From: an uncultured Collinsella sp.
GTDB taxonomy: Bacteria; Actinomycetota; Coriobacteriia; Coriobacteriales; Coriobacteriaceae
DNA length: 47,705 nt
Assembly: GCA_900547655.1 (NCBI GenBank)
Contig: URHQ01000004.1
Span: 1 to 47,705 of the forward strand
Direction of reading: 5' to 3'
The notes below the pieces were generated by a model. That model had not been told where the DNA came from. It saw only the letters and a program-made list of their open reading frames with translations, and did not search any database. Below are positions 7,158 to 15,545 of this stretch, piece after piece. The stretch's first letter is position 1. The number at the start of each line of letters is the position of its first letter. Position numbers and translations under genes: made by a program.

Positions 7158-7862
7158 GTGAGCTTTATCAATACCATTCGCGAGGACATCAAGACCGTCC
7201 AAGCGCAGGACCCCGCCGCGCAAAACGGTCTGGTCATCTTCCTTTCCTATCCTGGCCTGCACGCCAAGTGGAACCACGTGCCCGAGCACTGGCTGTGGGA
7301 GCATGGACATCGCTCGCTCGCCCGCGTGCTCTCGCAAATCACCCGTCATATCACCGGCGTCGAGATTCATCCCGCCGCACAGATCGGCAAGCACTTCTTT
7401 ATCGACCATGCCATGGGCGTCGTCATCGGCGAGACCACCATTGTGGGCGACAACTGCGTGCTCTATCAGGGCGTCACGCTCGGCGGTACCGGCAACGAGA
7501 CCGGCAAACGCCACCCCACCCTGGGCAACAACGTCACCGTGGGCACGGGTGCCAAGGTGCTCGGCAACATCCGCATCGGCAACAACGTCAAGATCGGCGG
7601 CAACTCGGTCGTCGTTAAGGACGTCCCCGACAACTGCACCGTCGTGGGCGTGCCGGGACGTATCATCAAGCGCAACGGTTGCCGTGTGTTCGAGGAGAGT
7701 TTCGACGCCAAGCAGCATCGCGAGTACATGCCCGATGACGCCGCCGAGCAGTCCGCCCTCAACCGCCAGGGCATCACCGAGAATGCCCGCCGCGTCAAGG
7801 AACTCGAGCGAGAGGTGGCCGAGCTCAAGGCCCTCGTCGCCAAGCTCGTGGACGAACGCTAG
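7158..7862 (+). CDS. cysE: Serine O-acetyltransferase
   Basis: The 234-residue enzyme transfers acetyl from acetyl-CoA to serine, the first committed step of cysteine synthesis. A helical N-terminal domain precedes a left-handed beta-helix of hexapeptide repeats (roughly residues 70-170). The repeats contain GVEIHPAAQIG, DHAMGVVIGET and VTLGGTG, the active-site segment of the family. A charged coiled-coil tail (LEREVAELKALVAKLVDER) is longer than in short CysE forms. The likely start is GTG at 7158, because AGGGAGG lies just upstream; an upstream ATG would add 29 residues without protein character. No cysK is adjacent. Confidence 0.93.
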   Translation: MSFINTIREDIKTVQAQDPAAQNGLVIFLSYPGLHAKWNHVPEHWLWEHGHRSLARVLSQITRHITGVEIHPAAQIGKHFFIDHAMGVVIGETTIVGDNCVLYQGVTLGGTGNETGKRHPTLGNNVTVGTGAKVLGNIRIGNNVKIGGNSVVVKDVPDNCTVVGVPGRIIKRNGCRVFEESFDAKQHREYMPDDAAEQSALNRQGITENARRVKELEREVAELKALVAKLVDER

Positions 7863-7899
7863 GAACGCAAGCGGCACAAAACGACATCGGCATCAACGC

Positions 7900-7941
7900 A
7901 AAGGCGCGCCAGGGAATTCATCCCCGGCGCGCCTTTCTTTT
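7900..7941 (+). terminator. Terminator after cysE
   Basis: The arms AAAGGCGCGCC (7900-7910) and GGCGCGCCTTT (7926-7936) pair, with AGGGA/TCCCC extending the stem. They are followed by CTTTTTG. Confidence 0.85.
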
Positions 7942-7943
7942 TG

Positions 7944-7975
7944 ATGTGACATGCGGGACTGTCCCTTTGTCACAT
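7944..7975. repeat. REP-like hairpin with GGGAC/GTCCC core
   Basis: The outer arms ATGTGAC and GTCACAT enclose GGGACTGTCCC. The element touches the stop codon of the ABC exporter gene on the minus strand. Its core resembles those at 26540, 30948 and 40924. Confidence 0.55.
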
Positions 7976-9975
7976 TATGCGAACTGACTCAGATAGAGGT
8001 CGGCGTAAGCGCCCTCGGCTGCGAGCAGCTCCTTATGCGTGCCCTGCTCGATAATGTTGCCGTGGTCCATGACCAAGATCAGGTCGGCGTCCACGATCGT
8101 CGACAGGCGATGCGCGATCACAAAGCTCGTGCGCCCGCGCATAAGCGCGTCCATGGCGCGGCCGATAGCAAGCTCGGTGCGCGTGTCCACGCTTGAGGTC
8201 GCCTCGTCCAGGATGAGAATCGCCGGGTTGTTGAGCAGCACGCGCGCAATGGTCAGCAACTGGCGCTGGCCCTGGCTGATGCTTTCGGCATCGTTGGCCA
8301 CGCGCGTGTCGTAGCCCTGCGGCATGGTGCGCACAAAGAAGTCAACCTGGGCGGCGCGCGCAGCCGCAACAATCTCCTCGCGCGTTGCCTCGGGGCAGCC
8401 GTAGGCGATGTTCTCGGCAATCGTGCCGTCGAACAGCCAGGCGTCTTGCAGCACCATGCCAAACTGCTGACGTAGCTCGCCGCGATCCATGCGGCTCGTA
8501 TCCACGCCGTCGAGCGTAATACGCCCGCCGTCAATCTCGTAGAAGCGCATGAGCAGGTTGATGAGCGTCGTCTTGCCTGCGCCCGTGGTTCCCACCACGG
8601 CAATCTTCTGGCCCGGCTCGGCGGTAAACGACACGTCGCGCATAAGCGGCTTGTCGGGCGAATAACCAAAGCGCACGTGCTCAAAGGAGACGCGACCCTC
8701 AACGCGACCCGGCAGCTTGGCGGCCTCGTCCGGCAGCGGATCGGCCTCCATCTCGGGCTCATCGAGCAGGTCGAACACGCGCTCCGCACTCGCCAGCGCG
8801 CTCTGCAGCGAGTTAAAGGTAAACGACAGCTGCGTCATGGGTTCGGACGCCTCGTAAATAAACTGGAAGAACGCCTGGAACACGCCGACGGTCATGTGAC
8901 CGGCAACCAGCATGCTGCAGCCCACAAGCGCAATAACGATCTGCGCCAAACGGCCGATAAAGCGCACCGCGGGGCCGACGGCATTGATCATAAAGTCGGC
9001 CTTGGTGCTCACGCGCGCCAGCTCGCCCGAGGCCTGGTGCACCTCGGCAGAGCTCTGGTGCTCGCGGTTGAATGCGCGAATCACCAAACGGCCCGAATAG
9101 CCTTCCTCGACCGCGCTCGTAATCTTGGACACCCACTCCTGGCGCTCGCCCGTCACATCGTGCGTGCGGCGCGAAACGACCTTCGTCACCAGCAGCGACA
9201 GCGTCATAAAGAACAAAAAGACGAGCGTGAGCGGCACGCTAAACACGAACATCACGATCACAGCGCCCACCACGGTACCGATCGACACCAGAAGCTGCAG
9301 CAAGCCGCGCTGCATGCTCTCGGACATCTTGTCCAAGTCGTTGGTCGCACGGCTGACGACCGCACCGGGACGATGCGCGTCAAAGAAGGCAAGCGGCAGA
9401 CGGTTGAGCTTTTGCGCGATGCGGTTGCGCAGGCGCAGATTGAGACGCTCAGCGACGCTCGACATCAAAAAGCTCTGGAGCGCGTAGAACGAGGCAGCGG
9501 CCGTCCAAATCATAAAGTAGATGAAGATGGTCCTGCCGCAGTTCTCCCAGGTGATGTTGAAGGTGGTATCGTTGGCAAACGCCACCTGAATGTGGCCCCA
9601 CAGCTCATCGATCACGCGGGCGCTATATGCCGGCGCGGCGGTGTTAAAGATGGCATAGAACACAATGCTCGCGAACACGATATAGAAGCGCCAATGGTCG
9701 CCGGCAGCCTCGCTCCACAGGCGGCGCACCGTCGCCCAGGTGTCGCGGGGTTTCTCGTCCTCGTCGTCCACATCGCGCATGCGCTCTGCCTCAGCGCGGG
9801 CGCGCTCGTCCTCGGCGCGCTCGTTTTCCTCGTAGAGCGCTTGGCGGCGAGCCTCGCGCTCGGCTGCAGCCTTGGCGGCGTCATCCAGCTCGGGTGCCAC
9901 GGCAGCCGTTTCCTCGACCAGTACCGCGGCAGCGGCGTCATCAACGCCGCCCTGCTTCTTGAGCTCCTCGGTCAT
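7975..9975 (-). CDS. ABC exporter half-transporter (permease-ATPase), catalytic-site partner
   Basis: This 666-residue half-transporter has a charged N-terminal extension of about 80 residues, a six-helix ABC exporter domain (about 90-400) and an ATPase domain. The ATPase domain has a Walker A GTTGAGKTT, a Walker B ILILDE with the catalytic Glu at 591, and the switch His at 622. Its signature motif is SISQGQ (565-570) instead of LSGGQ. In heterodimeric exporters such as LmrCD or TM287/288, a non-canonical signature pairs with the degenerate Walker site of the partner, and the neighbour fits that role. The ATG at 9975 lies one base after the neighbour's stop, and AAGGGAGG sits inside the end of that gene. 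Drug or lipid export is likely; the substrate is unknown. Confidence 0.92.
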   Translation of the reverse strand: MTEELKKQGGVDDAAAAVLVEETAAVAPELDDAAKAAAEREARRQALYEENERAEDERARAEAERMRDVDDEDEKPRDTWATVRRLWSEAAGDHWRFYIVFASIVFYAIFNTAAPAYSARVIDELWGHIQVAFANDTTFNITWENCGRTIFIYFMIWTAAASFYALQSFLMSSVAERLNLRLRNRIAQKLNRLPLAFFDAHRPGAVVSRATNDLDKMSESMQRGLLQLLVSIGTVVGAVIVMFVFSVPLTLVFLFFMTLSLLVTKVVSRRTHDVTGERQEWVSKITSAVEEGYSGRLVIRAFNREHQSSAEVHQASGELARVSTKADFMINAVGPAVRFIGRLAQIVIALVGCSMLVAGHMTVGVFQAFFQFIYEASEPMTQLSFTFNSLQSALASAERVFDLLDEPEMEADPLPDEAAKLPGRVEGRVSFEHVRFGYSPDKPLMRDVSFTAEPGQKIAVVGTTGAGKTTLINLLMRFYEIDGGRITLDGVDTSRMDRGELRQQFGMVLQDAWLFDGTIAENIAYGCPEATREEIVAAARAAQVDFFVRTMPQGYDTRVANDAESISQGQRQLLTIARVLLNNPAILILDEATSSVDTRTELAIGRAMDALMRGRTSFVIAHRLSTIVDADLILVMDHGNIIEQGTHKELLAAEGAYADLYLSQFA

Positions 9976-9976
9976 G

Positions 9977-11713
9977 CTACTCACCTCCCTTCATCTGCGA
10001 TTCCGCGATAGCGCGGTACACCTCGCAGATTTCCATGAGCTCGTCGTGCGTGCCTAGGCCCACGATCTCGCCGTCTTTGAGCACCACGATCTGATCGGCA
10101 TGCAAAATAGTCGAGATACGTTGCGCGATGATGAGCACCGCGGCATCGCGCGTCTCGTCCTGCAGCGCATGGCGCAGGGCGGCATCGGTCTTAAAGTCCA
10201 GGGCCGAAAAACTGTCATCGAAGATATATAGATCGGCATGCTTCATGAGTGCGCGGGCGATCGCCAGGCGCTGGCGCTGACCGCCCGAGAAGTTCGTGCC
10301 GCCCTGGGATACCGGAGTATCGAGCCCCTGGGGCTGATCGAGCACAAAGGTGCTCTGGGCAACCTCCAGCGCATGGAGCATGTCAGCCTCGGTCGCGCCC
10401 TCGTTGCCAAAGCGCAGGTTGCTCGCCACCGTACCCGAGAACAGCCACGCCTTCTGCGGCACGTAAGCGATATGCCCGCGAATCTCACCTTGCGAAAGGT
10501 CGCGCAGGTCAACGCCGTTCAGGCGAATGGCGCCCTTCGTGGCATCGTGGAAACGCAACAAGAGCTTGGCCACCGTTGACTTGCCCGAGCCCGTTGAGCC
10601 TACAATCGCCGTGGTCTGGCCACGGCGACAGGCAAAGCTCAGGTCGCACAGGGTATCCTCGTCGGCATCGTCAAAACGGAACGACATATGGTCGAACACG
10701 GCAACCGCGTCGGCACCATCTGCGGACTCAGGCGCCCCGTCGCCCAGCGTTGCCTTGCCGTCCACGATGCTCGGCTCGATTTCGAGCACCTGTTGCGCGC
10801 GGTTGAGGCACGCCGCAGCGCGCGGAAGCGTCAGAATCACCATCTGCGCCATCATCACAAAGAACAGGATCAAGATCGCGTATTCCAACACGGCCGAGAT
10901 GCTGCCGATTTGCATGGCGTGGACGCCCGCGCGGTTGCCGCCCACCCACAGCACCGCCACCTCGGCGATATTCATCAAAAAGAAGCTGGAACTGTCGAGA
11001 CCCACAAACAGGTGGTTGACCTTGATGGCGTTGGCCGCGTAATCGCTAAACACCTCGTCCAGGCGCTGCTCCTCGTGGCGCTCCTTGTTAAATGCGCGGA
11101 TGACGCGCACGCCCACGATGTTCTCGCGCAGCACCACGTTCATGCGGTCGATAAAGCTCTGCAGGCGCATAAAGATCGGCGCGGCGTTAGCCACCGTAAA
11201 GACCGCCGCCACCAGCACGATCGCAACCACCACACCAAGCAGCGTGCCCATGGCGGGATCGATGAACCAAGCAAAAATGATGCCTGCCACGGCCAAGAAC
11301 GGCACCGGCAGCACCAACTGAATCGTCTGAAGGACAGCTTGCTGAATCACGTTGATGTCGTTGAGTGAGCGCGTGATCATCGAACCCGTGCCAAAGCGCT
11401 CAAAGTCGCTGGCGGACAGCTCGAGCGACTTGTCGTACACGGCATTGCGGATATCGCAGGCCACGTTGGCGGCCAGGCGCGCCGAAAGATAGCAGCCCAA
11501 CACCGTGCCGCCGCTGGCCATGCCGGTCGCGATAAGCATGTACAGGCCGTTGCGTAAAATATAGTCGATGTCGCCCGTGGTAATACCGGTGTTGACCATG
11601 TTCGCCAGCATCGTGGGAACCAACAGCGTACCGACGTTATCTATCAGCACCGCAAACAGCGTCACCGCAATCAGACCGCGGTACGGCCTCATAAACCTCA
11701 TTAAGAGTCGCAT
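9977..11713 (-). CDS. ABC exporter half-transporter with degenerate catalytic site
   Basis: The 578-residue protein joins a six-helix ABC exporter domain (about 10-300) to an ATPase domain. Walker A is GSTGSGKST and the signature is canonical FSGGQ (476-479). The catalytic Glu after Walker B is replaced by Asp (YIFDD, 499-500), and the switch His is Gln (IAQRIST, Gln531). These two changes mark the degenerate half of a heterodimeric exporter. The neighbour carries the complementary features, so the two proteins very probably form one transporter. The ATG at 11713 overlaps the end of the upstream marR-type gene by 13 bp, which implies co-transcription and translational coupling. Confidence 0.93.
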   Translation of the reverse strand: MRLLMRFMRPYRGLIAVTLFAVLIDNVGTLLVPTMLANMVNTGITTGDIDYILRNGLYMLIATGMASGGTVLGCYLSARLAANVACDIRNAVYDKSLELSASDFERFGTGSMITRSLNDINVIQQAVLQTIQLVLPVPFLAVAGIIFAWFIDPAMGTLLGVVVAIVLVAAVFTVANAAPIFMRLQSFIDRMNVVLRENIVGVRVIRAFNKERHEEQRLDEVFSDYAANAIKVNHLFVGLDSSSFFLMNIAEVAVLWVGGNRAGVHAMQIGSISAVLEYAILILFFVMMAQMVILTLPRAAACLNRAQQVLEIEPSIVDGKATLGDGAPESADGADAVAVFDHMSFRFDDADEDTLCDLSFACRRGQTTAIVGSTGSGKSTVAKLLLRFHDATKGAIRLNGVDLRDLSQGEIRGHIAYVPQKAWLFSGTVASNLRFGNEGATEADMLHALEVAQSTFVLDQPQGLDTPVSQGGTNFSGGQRQRLAIARALMKHADLYIFDDSFSALDFKTDAALRHALQDETRDAAVLIIAQRISTILHADQIVVLKDGEIVGLGTHDELMEICEVYRAIAESQMKGGE

Positions 11714-12201
11714 GTGTCCCCCTCGCCCTTATCGTCAGCCTCGTTCTCGGCGGCCACTTGCCGTTTAAATGCCTCGCACTCTTCGTTAAGAACATGGGAG
11801 AACTTACCGACCAAGCGCATGATCTCGCGCTGTTCCCACGGCTCGAGCGCCTCGAATGCCTGTTGCTCGGCTTTTTGCGCCGGCAACGCGTAGCGCTTGG
11901 CAAACTGCACGCCTTCTTCGGTCAGTCGCACAACCTTGTTCTTACGACTGCCCTCGGCAAACTCCAACGTCGCAAGCCCTCGCGCCCTAAGCGTCTTGAT
12001 CGCCGAATTGATGGTCTGTTTGCTGTAGAACCATTCACTCGTCAGCCGACTCACGGCAACGCTTCCGCCCGCCGCACTCGTGTCGACGAGCATCCAGTAG
12101 GCGCAGTCCGAAAGACCGCAGGCGCGCGCGAACTCCGAATAGATACGGTCAAGCCCGTTGAGCATCCGGTCGAAATCGACCGGGCTAACTGCACTATTCA
12201 T
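11701..12201 (-). CDS. MarR-family regulator of the ABC exporter operon
   Basis: The protein (166 residues from the chosen start) has a MarR winged helix: SRLTSEWFYSKQTINSAIKTLRARGLATLEF followed by the wing with SRKNKVVRLTEEG. MarR proteins repress efflux genes and release DNA on ligand binding. It is the first gene of an operon with the two exporter genes and overlaps the first of them. The start is uncertain. ATG 12201 has GGTGGGAG close upstream, and ATG 12213 is four codons earlier with no clear site. A TTG at 12279 would lie inside the promoter. Two identical 16-bp motifs upstream suggest autoregulation. Confidence 0.88.
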   Translation of the reverse strand: MNSAVSPVDFDRMLNGLDRIYSEFARACGLSDCAYWMLVDTSAAGGSVAVSRLTSEWFYSKQTINSAIKTLRARGLATLEFAEGSRKNKVVRLTEEGVQFAKRYALPAQKAEQQAFEALEPWEQREIMRLVGKFSHVLNEECEAFKRQVAAENEADDKGEGDTCDS

Positions 12202-12217
12202 CTCTCCCACCATTCGA

Positions 12218-12276
12218 TAGTCCGAGTTTTGACCAATTAATATCTCTACATTAGTCCGAGTTTTGACTATCGTCAA
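12218..12276 (-). promoter_or_regulatory. Promoter and duplicated operator of the marR-exporter operon
   Basis: On the minus strand a -35 TTGACG (12276-12271) and a -10 TAATGT (12253-12248) are separated by 17 bp. The 16-base motif TAGTCCGAGTTTTGAC (plus-strand reading) occurs at 12252-12267, exactly in the spacer, and again at 12218-12233, 34 bp away. The copy in the spacer has TAGTC/GACTA half-sites. This is the expected placement for repression by the MarR protein. Confidence 0.65.
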
Positions 12277-12316
12277 CAAGCTCGTTGTTTATGGTCGGCT
12301 CTACATAAGCATATCG

Positions 12317-12355
12317 ACAAAAAAGACCGCCGGCGCGGGGGCGGCGCCGGCGGTT
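12317..12355 (-). terminator. Terminator after the small orphan gene
   Basis: The perfect 11-bp arms ACCGCCGGCGC (12326-12336) and GCGCCGGCGGT (12344-12354) are followed on the minus strand by a run of six or more T. Confidence 0.85.
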
Positions 12356-12380
12356 GCGAGAGAATATCGAGTGTTGGCTG

Positions 12381-12671
12381 TTAAGCAGCGACGGCCTCAT
12401 AGACCGTAGCACCCGAGAAGCTGTCATGCAGGCTCTTGCCGGCAATCCACGGCAGCTCGACGACCTCGCAGACCGTGTTGACCAGCTCGGAGCAGTCAGT
12501 AAAGTGGCCCTTGTCGTTGAGGGCCTCGCAATCCTGAACACGCCAATAGCCATCGGTGTGCGTGATGTAGTACTCGTGATCGTTGATCGACACGAAAGCG
12601 CGCGTCTTGGAACGCAGCAGCTTCAGAAATCCTTCGAAATCGGTCTCGACGACATCTCCAGCCTGGAACAT
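12381..12671 (-). CDS. Conserved-looking small protein of unknown function
   Basis: This 96-residue acidic protein was not recognised. The start MFQAGDVVETDFEGF at 12671 is well supported by a strong GGAGG seven bases upstream, and a good terminator follows, so it is very probably expressed. The sequence is soluble, with no signal peptide or membrane segment. It has several aromatics in the middle (HEYYITHTDGYWRVQD) and three cysteines. The first part resembles a small beta-strand-rich domain, but no family can be named. A 17-bp palindrome lies about 65 bp upstream. It stands alone between the divergent MarR operon and the nitroreductase gene. Confidence 0.75.
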   Translation of the reverse strand: MFQAGDVVETDFEGFLKLLRSKTRAFVSINDHEYYITHTDGYWRVQDCEALNDKGHFTDCSELVNTVCEVVELPWIAGKSLHDSFSGATVYEAVAA

Positions 12672-12734
12672 GATGTTACCTCCTGGCCCGGCGCCACCAC
12701 GGCGCATTGATAAACGTTGGTACTCCTTTAGTAA

Positions 12735-12751
12735 AACCTTTATCAAAGGTT
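12735..12751. promoter_or_regulatory. Palindrome upstream of the small orphan gene
   Basis: AACCTTT and AAAGGTT flank a 3-bp centre (ATC). The size and symmetry suit a dimeric regulator site. It lies in the 294-bp gap between the small orphan gene and the nitroreductase gene. The rest of that gap shows no gene. Confidence 0.35.
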
Positions 12752-12965
12752 ATGCGTTCGTCATTTAGGCAAGTGGTAAAAAAGCGCAGGGTAGACGGGA
12801 TAAAACGTTTAACCATCCCATTTGTTTGTCACATTCTGAAGGTACTTTTATGCAAAACTACTTTCCCAATTGGAATCTATCCTTTTGGCCGGGCAATTGA
12901 CCGTCTATCGTTTAAGCCCGACGGGTACGAACGGGGCATCTGCAACGCCACCGCAAGGAGACACC

Positions 12966-13487
12966 ATGGAGACTATCGAAGCACTCATTCACCGCCGCAG
13001 CTGCCGCAAATACAGCAATCGTCCCGTCGAGGCCGAAAAGCTTGCACGGATTATCGAAGCCGGCCAATATGCACCGAGCGGCATGGGCCGCCAGCCGGTG
13101 ACGTTTGTCGCCGTCACCGACCCCGCGACCGTCGAGCGTCTCTCACAGCTCAACGCCCAGGTCATGGACAGCAACAGCGACCCCTTCTATGGCGCCAAGA
13201 CCGTTGTGGTGGTGCTGGTTGACCGCAGCGTGCCCACACATCTGGAAGACGGCTCGCTCGCCATGGGCAACTTGCTCAACGCCGCCTATGCACTGGGTGT
13301 CGATTCGTGCTGGATTCACCGCGCGCATGAGGTCTTTGACTCGCCCGAGGGCCTGGAGCTGCTGGCCAGCTGGGGCCTGCCCGCCGACGGCAACCTGCGC
13401 GGTGTCGGTAACTGCATTCTTGGCTACGCCGAGGACACGCTACCCGAGGCAAAACCGCGCCGCAACAACGTGGTGTACGTCAAGTAG
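12966..13487 (+). CDS. Nitroreductase-family protein
   Basis: The 173-residue protein is a compact FMN-dependent nitroreductase-type oxidoreductase. The N-terminal METIEALIHRRSCRKYSNRPV block is the family FMN-binding Arg-rich segment. APSGMGRQPVTFVAV follows near residue 40, then MGNLLNAAYALGVDSCWIH in the centre and GNCILGYAED near the end. Such enzymes reduce nitro compounds, quinones or flavins with NAD(P)H; the physiological substrate is unknown. The start is fixed by AAGGAG five bases upstream of ATG 12966. It is monocistronic, and a hairpin follows at 13506. Confidence 0.92.
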   Translation: METIEALIHRRSCRKYSNRPVEAEKLARIIEAGQYAPSGMGRQPVTFVAVTDPATVERLSQLNAQVMDSNSDPFYGAKTVVVVLVDRSVPTHLEDGSLAMGNLLNAAYALGVDSCWIHRAHEVFDSPEGLELLASWGLPADGNLRGVGNCILGYAEDTLPEAKPRRNNVVYVK

Positions 13488-13505
13488 CGCAGGAGTGTCC
13501 CAAAC

Positions 13506-13540
13506 TGCCGGCAGAAAAGGAACGTCCCCTTCTGCCGGCA
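13506..13540. terminator. Hairpin between convergent genes, with a REP-like loop
   Basis: The perfect arms TGCCGGCAGAA (13506-13516) and TTCTGCCGGCA (13530-13540) enclose a loop containing GTCCCC. GTGTCCC also lies just upstream. It separates the nitroreductase gene from the convergent membrane protein gene and probably serves both as terminator. Confidence 0.55.
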
Positions 13541-13542
13541 AG

Positions 13543-14118
13543 CTATGTTGATATTTGAGTTGTCGTCGCTTCGCTTGTCTGGGTCGTTTCGGCGTCGTCG
13601 CCTTGCTTGTCTTCGTCCTTTTGAGCATCGGCGATGGTGGTGGCCGCCGCGACGATGCCGCGCTGGGGCGCGACGCCTGTCTGGGTCTGAGCGCCCTCGA
13701 TAACTTCTGTGCCTGCATGCGCGAGCTCGGGCGATTTAAACACTGCGTCCAAGTTGGCGCCACCGCCGGCGTAGCCAAGCGCAGCGAGTGCGATGACGAT
13801 CACTGCAACGACGGCCACGATCGGAACATAACGATGCCAACCAGCCGGATTGAGTCCACTGCGGCGAGCCGCCCCGCGGCTGATGTAACCGAGCGTTCCG
13901 TCGTGCTTGAGCTTTGAGCCCACCACGCGTTTGCGGCCCCACAGCGAGGACTCTGCCTGCATTGCCAAGCGGGCGCTTGCCGAAGGATAGCCGTATTTAG
14001 TGCGCTTGAACGAGCCATCAAACCCCGAGGCGTGTTTACCCCACGTCACCGATGTCGTGCGTCGGTTGACCGGCGCGGCACTCCGCCTTCTGCGGCTCGG
14101 TTTTGAAGTCTCAGCCAT
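13543..14118 (-). CDS. Single-pass membrane protein of unknown function
   Basis: The 191-residue protein has a basic N-terminal half (MAETSKPSRRRRSAAPVNRR...) and one clear membrane segment, VPIVAVVAVIVIALAALGYA, at about residues 97-117. A Thr/Gln/Asp-rich C-terminal tail presumably lies outside the cell. No catalytic motif or known family is visible. The start at 14118 has GAGGG five bases upstream. It lies 84 bp downstream of the enhancer-binding-like regulator gene on the same strand and may be co-transcribed with it. Confidence 0.75.
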   Translation of the reverse strand: MAETSKPSRRRRSAAPVNRRTTSVTWGKHASGFDGSFKRTKYGYPSASARLAMQAESSLWGRKRVVGSKLKHDGTLGYISRGAARRSGLNPAGWHRYVPIVAVVAVIVIALAALGYAGGGANLDAVFKSPELAHAGTEVIEGAQTQTGVAPQRGIVAAATTIADAQKDEDKQGDDAETTQTSEATTTQIST

Positions 14119-14202
14119 ATGCCCTCGCACGCCGTAACCAAATCGAAACAATAACGCTTTGGACTGTAGCACACGCGTCGCGCGCGGTCACGGGCGCCTC
14201 GC

Positions 14203-15420
14203 TCAACGGTCATCGTCCTTCAGCAAGCGCCACAGCGTTGTACGGCTTATGCCCAGTACCTCCGCCGCACGGGTTCGGTTGCCGTGGAGATGATCTACAA
14301 CCAGATGCGCGATATCTCGCTCGGTATCGGCCAGCGGTCGCAGGATATACAGGTCGCTTTCGAGCGTCGGGGCGCCAAAGGCTGCGGTCTTAATCACGTC
14401 CTCTTGGGCGAGCACTTCCTCCGCCACAGCGCGGTCCACCGTGCCCGCCCCCACCAATATATACAGTCGTTCCGAGACCTCGCGAAGCTGCAGATAGTTG
14501 CGCGGCCAGCGGTAAGCATCGAGCGTCTTCGTCGCCGCGGCAGACAGCGTGGGCGCTGCCGTCCCAAATGCATCAGCGAGATATTCCAAGTAGCGCGCAG
14601 CCTTCGTCGACGCGGCTCCCTGCTCGGCGATTGCCGGCGCCACGCTCACCGCACAGGCGAAGCGCTCGGTCACAAAGGCGGCTTGATCACTTTCGCTGCC
14701 GCCCGGCATGTCATTCGCCGTCAGCACCACATGGCAACGCGTCGCCAACGCGGTGTCGGCCATCGTGGAGACCAGCTCGCGGAGGCGCTGGGGGCCAACC
14801 GCGTTCCAGCCCTCAATGCAAAGGGTCAGCCCCGTTTGGAACAACGGCGATTCGGCACTTTTGAGCACATGGCGCCAACCGCGCTCGGTGAGCTCATCGA
14901 GCGCAACGGAAACAAAGGGCTGATCGGCAAAAGGACCGTCCAGATAGAGGCGCTTGGCGATCTCAACCTGACCCGCTCCCAGCTCGCCCTCGAGCATAAG
15001 GGGCACACCGCGCGCGTAACTCTCCGCAACCGGCGTAGCCACCGAGGCCGCCCCCTCAACGATGCCGTACGCGCTCGATTCGTAGCGGGCCTCAACTTCG
15101 TCGGCGTTGAGCCACTCGATACCCGCATGCGCCGCGGCACCGCGCACCTCGCGGACCACGACGACCCAAAGCCCCCCGCCCTCTTTGTCGGTGGGGCGAA
15201 CGGTCAGGCTCAGGCGCGTACCCTCACGCCCCATAACCAGACGCGCGCCGTCTCCTATACGGTCGAGACGCTCAGCGACAAAAGCCGCCACATCCCGCTC
15301 AAGCGCCGCGTCATTCATGGTCGAGATCGCGACGTCCCCACGCGCATCGATTGTCAATGCCGAGGCCCCGGCAGCAGCCAGGGCATCGGTCAAGATGTTC
15401 AGCTTGGCATCGCTATCCAT
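14203..15420 (-). CDS. NtrC-like regulator with an inactivated AAA+ domain and Fis-type HTH
   Basis: The 405-residue protein follows the layout of sigma-54 enhancer-binding proteins but has lost the enzymatic motifs. The Walker A region reads GELGAGQVEIAKRL, without the nucleotide-binding Lys. The GAFTGA loop that contacts sigma-54 is absent, and Walker B appears as GLTLCIEGW instead of GGTLFLDE. The sensor-like WPRNYLQLREVSERL and the C-terminal Fis-type helix-turn-helix (NRTRAAEVLGISRTTLWRLLK) are intact. It is therefore probably a DNA-binding regulator that does not drive sigma-54 open-complex formation. The N-terminal ~150 residues look like a sensor domain. ATG 15420 has AGGGGC upstream. 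It follows the YeiH-type gene on the same strand. Confidence 0.85.
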   Translation of the reverse strand: MDSDAKLNILTDALAAAGASALTIDARGDVAISTMNDAALERDVAAFVAERLDRIGDGARLVMGREGTRLSLTVRPTDKEGGGLWVVVVREVRGAAAHAGIEWLNADEVEARYESSAYGIVEGAASVATPVAESYARGVPLMLEGELGAGQVEIAKRLYLDGPFADQPFVSVALDELTERGWRHVLKSAESPLFQTGLTLCIEGWNAVGPQRLRELVSTMADTALATRCHVVLTANDMPGGSESDQAAFVTERFACAVSVAPAIAEQGAASTKAARYLEYLADAFGTAAPTLSAAATKTLDAYRWPRNYLQLREVSERLYILVGAGTVDRAVAEEVLAQEDVIKTAAFGAPTLESDLYILRPLADTERDIAHLVVDHLHGNRTRAAEVLGISRTTLWRLLKDDDR

Positions 15421-15545
15421 GATTTGCCCCTGTCCGCGGCGTCGTGCAACCGCCGGCGGTCGTACGACCGAGTGTTTCAAAATTGAACGATATTGCTCAC
15501 CAAACACTATAGGGCAGAAAGCGCCGTCCTGCGAGTATAGGTGTT

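Noticed and set aside
8677..10011. 444-codon plus-strand open frame opposite the ABC exporter gene
   Set aside because: Antisense shadow; His/Arg-rich translation without a family.
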